A DNA stretch of 35,789 nt from Gymnopilus junonius (taxonomy: Eukaryota; Basidiomycota; Agaricomycetes; Agaricales; Galerinaceae): the NCBI GenBank assembly GCA_015501075.1, contig JADNYJ010000330.1:1-35789 (forward strand), read 5' to 3'. How positions within the stretch are numbered: position 1 is the stretch's first letter; each line of letters starts with the position of its first letter. The notes below the pieces were generated by a model. That model was given only the letters and a program-made list of their open reading frames with translations, was not told the DNA's origin and searched no databases. This document shows, one piece after another, positions 31,646 to 35,789 of the stretch. The position numbers and the translations under genes are program-made.

Positions 31646-34416
31646 GTATTGGAGCATATGAAATAGACAATTTATTCTTTGGAAGGAATAATAGCTGATT
31701 GCAAGGGAATTATATAATGATACAAAGGATCTGAAAGGTAATGGATAGACAGTTTGATATGCTTGAATGAAATGAATATAGATATTGTGCGAAAGAGCGC
31801 GTGGGCAATGAGAAGCGAAGAAAGGCGATATGTAGGGTAATCTAATGAGAAAGCAAGTTCAAATCATGGACTTTGGAACAGTGTCAGTGTTTCAAGTCGA
31901 GCCTAAACCAAGGTCAACATTTGTACTGTCTTCATTATCTTGTATATCTCTTCGTGCGGCTTGCGCTATCCCTGCATTTCTTCGGTGTAAGGGTGACTTG
32001 AATGGTGTGGCAACTTCAGGTGGTCTTCTCCAAGTCGTCTCGCCACCCAAGATATTCATGTTATTATTAAGTCTATTAAATCGATTCCATTCTTCGCCAT
32101 ATACACATTCATCCAATCCGCTTATTTTTGAATTACTCCTCTCGATGAAACATTTTTTTAGATTATAAACTCAGCAAAAGTTCGAGCACTCTTTGCCATC
32201 GGCGCAAGCCTTGGGTTGAAGTTTTTCTGCCGTCATGAAGAAGAAAAAGTACTAGCTGGAGAACCGAAGTTTCGATGGTATTCGAAGTGCCCCCCGTTGA
32301 GAAATGCGCTCGAGGCGAGACCCATATCATGAAGGATATAGAGGTATGAGGGCCCAGGGGCGACTTCCGCAATATGTTATGAGAATGCATTAGGTACCCT
32401 TTACCCGCAAGGCGGCATTGAGGCCAGTAACACGATCCTTGAAGGAGATACCTCCACCCTATGCTCATTGGCTAGTTAAAACTTTTGTTGAGCCTACTGC
32501 TGTTGAGGAAGCTATGGGGAAAGGACGGACACCGGCTTGACTGCAAGAAATACAAGGCGCTTTGATGATGAACAATAACAGAGTATGGAGGTGCCAAATG
32601 ACAAGAGGCCTTGCCCAACATATTTAGTCATCGTGGATGTTCTAACTTGGACCGTTCATATCTGTACTTTGGAAAGAAACTGGCAACAGGTGCGCAGAGT
32701 AACATGTTGACGACGAAGGTGGAGATGGTGAGGGTGCACATGTCATCACATGGGGAGGAGATGGTGGAGTTGACAAAAGGCAATTAGTTCTTCTCAGTCA
32801 AAGAGACGTGCCTGCGAGTCCTGGGTGCATGATGGATCAGACGCCAAGGGTCGAATTGAAACTTGGTATGTATGTAATGAATCCGAATCAAGAATAGTTT
32901 CTTGCGCTCCCTGCAAATATAACAAAATAACAACAGCCTTACAGATTAATGTGTCAAGCCAGATTTTGAAAGAAACTCGCTTTCAGTGCAAAATTCAGGT
33001 TTGTCAAGCAATCATCCGTGATCGTTGCAAATTAGACACTAATGACAAGGAAAAGGTTACTCACTGATGTTAAGTTTCATCCTTAGAATCTGCTCTGTTA
33101 TTGACTGCGCGCATCCGATACAAAGCCTGATAGAGGCTTCACATGCTTGGGAGGCGACTGTTCGTATACGAAATCATATTGATTCCAGCGTATATTTTCT
33201 GCCGTTCATTAGACACGAATTTGGACTGATATGCCCACAGTCGGTGCGGAAATTCCAGGAAGATGCATTGGAGCATCATAACTCAAGGCCAGGGTCCTAA
33301 GGAACGTTTCGAGGTGCGTAAAGGCCGGACCATCCCAGACCACCCTTGGCTGCGTGAAAAAAGCGTGGAAAATTATCCTGAGACCCATCGATACGGGTAG
33401 AGACCTTGGGGACTTGGATCGTCGTGAGGGTGCAATAGAAGAGCTGATTCAAAATCGGACGAGGTCGGTGGCGTGGATTTGAGAGGGACGAGAGCGGCCG
33501 AACATGATCCTCAGATTAAATTCAAGGAAAAGCTTTCAAGTACCGAGCCCGAGAGGGGCGAATCAGGCGAGATCTGGCTCAATATAGCAATTCCTTATTG
33601 CTTATTGCGGATGACCTTGTGAATTCCAGAGGGAACACCAAGGAATTACCAGGAGATTGGGGCGCCCTGTGTGCTGGAGCCCAACAGAATCATTTTTCCA
33701 GATCAAATATTGCAGATATAGGAAGGTTCAAGGCGGTGACTTGAGAATATATGGATTAGAGGATGCACATGGATGAAGGATGAAGGCGGCACGTCATATC
33801 CCGCGGGGGCCAATGGGAGAATGACGGCTAGAAGTCCCAATCCAGTTGGCAACAAGTTATCTCGAACACATCCCAAAGTTGTCCTCGGCTGTCTGAAAGA
33901 ATGGGCCGAGAAATGAAAAAAAGCAGAGGCTATGGCGCATCTATGGCGTTCAGAATTCCATCCTATTCCGCTGACAGTGATAAGCTTTGGCTGATGAATA
34001 AAGGGTGTTTTTCCTCTGAGAGCATAAGAGGTTCGACTGCTCACTGAATTTGAAAGTGACTGTTAACGTTCAAGAGTAGACTTTGTCACACGAACGTGGT
34101 AGTGACTGCACGTGTAGTAGAGATCATCATTCAAATTGTCGCAATACCAACCTTTCTAAATTCTTCATTACAGTACGCTCAGGCTACTTGCTTTTTGTGC
34201 AGTTTCTTTTGCACTGTGCGTTTCCAGTCATTCTCTTATCTCGGCATAGTTTGGTCACTAGTTCGAAATTCCTGTCAGAATGTGCCCACAATCGGTTAGG
34301 AAGCACCGGCTGCACCGCCCATTGCCCACACAGAGACATGCGGTCTGTTGCCCATTTAGAAGAAGACTGAGGTGTCTGGGGATCTGCAGATTCGACTCTG
34401 CATACTAGTTAACCGA
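31646..34416. other. long gene-poor interval with weak coding-like fragments
   Basis: About 2.8 kb without a recognised gene. Weak coding-like pieces: minus 31892-32170 (includes GGETTWRRPPEVATPFKSPL, ending LGLGST); plus 32180-32330 (VRALFAIGASLGLKFFC) and plus about 32404-32541 (LKEIPPPYAHWLVKTFVEPT, ending GKGRTPA); minus about 32610-32770 (CTLTISTFVVNMLLCAPVAS, ending SKLEHPR). I could not join them into a consistent gene on one strand. The rest, 32820-34416, shows nothing. Confidence 0.35.
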
Positions 34417-34566
34417 TGTCATGACCGGAATACCAGAGAATCATCGAGTCAACCCTGAAGGAACGCACTCCCATGCTAATTAGTTCGGAGATCTATCTGA
34501 CAGGGACCGGAGATACCAGACAAACATTTCTTCTGCTGAATTTGGAGGGGTCCCGAGCGACCGGCA

Positions 34567-34918
34567 ATGAGCGCGAGACTCCCTACCAAAAGACTTAAAA
34601 GGAGGGTGGATTCCTCCCAAGTTCTTCAGTTTCCGACTCCCCCATCTGCCTTCGAGACCTTCTCCACAGGAGGACGCTCTCGTTGTGCACTTGGGGCCGT
34701 CGTTCTCTTGGTGAGTCCGCTGCTTCACTTGATTATTATTTGTGCTGTAGATTTTTTACTAACATTTGTTTCTCTAGTCGTCTCGTGGCAAGTCCCTTCG
34801 GGGCGGGGAGTTGGCGTTGCCATCCGTCCTTTCGAGGTCTGGAGCGCCTGAAGGCCGACTCTCTTCTTGCTGGCGCTGTACTGGATTCGGTTCAGGCATG
34901 TTCTGTGCTACTACGTAG
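34567..34918 (+). CDS. hypothetical spliced ORF in the terminal repeat region
   Basis: ATG at 34567, exon to 34710, intron 34711-34777 (GTGAGTCC donor, TTACTAAC branch site, TCTCTAG acceptor), second exon to TAG at 34916-34918; 94 residues. The intron signals are the best in this region. The product (MSARLPTKRLKRRVDSSQVL, then GGRSRCALGAVVLLSSRGKS and an Arg/Ser/Gly-rich tail) matches nothing I know. It may belong to the repet­itive element or be the 5' part of a longer transcript that continues through the hairpin modules. Confidence 0.3.
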
Positions 34919-35094
34919 CAAGGTGGACAGGCGGAGCTGTTCCTGCAGGTGCACGACAACTGGGCATGGCACACCTACCCCTCTGTCGTCTAACCAAGAT
35001 AATTCGGGGACGAGGACTTGGGGGTTTCAAGGTCTAACCATGTTCAAGAGGCTAGCTTTGCTCGCTCTGGGAGGAGTGCATTACTGGCGAATTC

Positions 35095-35133
35095 GTCCCA
35101 CTTGTGCCGCGGTGAGCCGTCGCCAAGTGGGAC
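35095..35133 (+). repeat. hairpin module 1, GTCCCACTTG/CAAGTGGGAC
   Basis: A perfect 10-bp inverted repeat, 35095-35104 and 35124-35133, with a 19-nt loop. It sits in a segment beginning GAGTGCATTACTGGCGAATTC and followed by GGGTGAGTTTTT. The encoded peptide (PTCAAVSRRQVGHLS) resembles that of module 2. Confidence 0.6.
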
Positions 35134-35230
35134 ACCTCAGTTAAGGGTGAGTTTTTTTTTATGTTTCCAAGTTGTTCTTCGTCCGCTAAATGGCCTTTCT
35201 ATCAGGCTTTCGTGTTCATGTTTTGTTCTT

Positions 35231-35260
35231 TCTGTCTGGTCTGTCTGTCTGTCTGTCTCT
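35231..35260 (+). repeat. (CTGT)n microsatellite
   Basis: Imperfect tetranucleotide run; CTGT repeats four and a half times without interruption at 35241-35258. Confidence 0.8.
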
Positions 35261-35571
35261 CCGGGGGGATATCGTGGCACTCGCAGTGCTTGCGGTCATG
35301 GTGTCTCGTCGTACTCCCTTGCAAGGGTCCCGGTGACCGGGTTCGGCTGTGCCTTTGGCAGTCGCCCGCTCAGAGCACGAAGCCTTGGGCGTTATTGGTG
35401 GTTGATCTTCCTGCTTGGGTCTCTGTTGGTTTGAGGCCCAGGTAAAGTTAATTAGATCCCGTTCCTTTACGTTCAAAAGACCAGCTTTTGCTTACTTTGC
35501 TAGAGTGCATTGCTGGTAATTCAAACAATCTTCGGTTGGCTGGTCAAACTCCAAGTCAGTCGGGGTCACTT

Positions 35572-35610
35572 GTCCCACTTGCGCTGCTCTTCACAGACGT
35601 CGAGTGGGAC
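35572..35610 (+). repeat. hairpin module 2, GTCCCACT/AGTGGGAC
   Basis: An 8-bp inverted repeat, 35572-35579 and 35603-35610. It is preceded at about 35505 by GAGTGCATTGCTGGTAATTC, nearly identical to module 1, and followed by AGTGAGTTTATT. The encoded peptide (CPTCAALHRRRVGRID) matches module 1, so the two are diverged direct copies. Confidence 0.6.
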
Positions 35611-35789
35611 GCATTGACAAATAGTGAGTTTATTATTATTACATTCTGTCGTTGTCTGAATCACCTTTCCATGTCAACAGCACTCCTTTTCTTCTTCCTT
35701 TTTTTTTTCTTTTTCCCTTTTTCCCCAGAATCCAAATATTGCACTTCGCAGTATACGGGTTCGTCCACCCTTTTTCCCCGGGTAGGAGA

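Larger units (their letters stand above)
34417..35789 (+). mobile_element. possible LTR-type or other repetitive element, incomplete
   Basis: The block begins TGTCATGACCGG, resembling the TG-starting ends of fungal Ty3/gypsy LTRs. At 34590-34620 it has a promoter-like TTAAAAGGAGGG, later TTCGGGGACGAGG at 34999-35011 (reminiscent of the sequence before a polypurine tract), and long pyrimidine tracts near the right edge. Two modules with the same end sequence and hairpin occur about 450 bp apart. No gag or pol motif lies in the window and the right end is cut off, so the assignment is tentative. Confidence 0.3.

Noticed and set aside
1..35789. Secondary-metabolite cluster around MATE, MFS and GH51
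   Set aside because: No synthase, P450 or methyltransferase is present; neighbours are housekeeping genes.
1..35789. tRNA, rRNA or CRISPR arrays
   Set aside because: No cloverleaf with B-box, no rRNA core sequence and no spaced direct repeats were seen by eye.

Overview
The window looks like nuclear DNA from a basidiomycete fungus, most likely a mushroom-forming agaricomycete. Genes are cut by very many short GT-AG introns (mostly 50-65 nt), exons are often under 30 nt, intergenic spaces are short, and the products are ordinary eukaryotic housekeeping proteins. By hand-splicing against conserved family motifs I placed about 95 introns in 13 genes. All product names come from motif recognition by eye; no database search was run.

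Layout, left to right. 1-1014: decayed F-box/LRR-type fragment (+). 1557-2684: cis-prenyltransferase for dolichol synthesis (+). 2946-6601: ribosome-biogenesis GTPase BMS1 (+). 7005-8654: class I, HDAC8-like histone deacetylase (+). 8731-12179: secreted GH51 alpha-L-arabinofuranosidase with about 28 exons (-). 13489-15366: SAM50/TOB55 outer-membrane assembly barrel (-), divergent from a MATE transporter at 15561-18279 (+). 18740-19204: mitochondrial ribosomal protein uS8m (-). 20462-23081: MFS transporter with 19 exons (+). 24461-25724: cytosolic Fe-S assembly protein CIA1 (-), divergent by only 62 bp from snurportin-1 at 25787-27659 (+). 27929-28874 and 29369-29897: two tandem paralogues with a putative N-myristoylation start and a SEP domain but no UBX domain (+). 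30195-31645: histidinol-phosphate aminotransferase (+). From 31646 to the end I find no recognisable conserved gene; the last 1.4 kb looks like part of a repetitive, possibly LTR-type element with duplicated hairpin modules.

The genes are mostly unrelated neighbours rather than one pathway. Themes are cytosolic and mitochondrial ribosome production (BMS1, uS8m), organelle biogenesis (SAM50, CIA1), snRNP import (snurportin), plant cell-wall breakdown (GH51) and transport (MATE, MFS). The best candidate for something undescribed is the tandem pair of myristoylation-motif SEP proteins, one of which also carries a PPPY motif. They look like membrane-directed relatives of p47/Shp1 that lost the Cdc48-binding UBX domain.

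Other unusual structure: a 3-nt microexon in the GH51 gene; about five GC-AG introns, several with the exact GCAAGT donor; a uORF whose stop overlaps the snurportin start codon; and single-base losses in conserved exons of three genes, which are more likely assembly errors than pseudogenes because BMS1 is essential wherever it has been tested.
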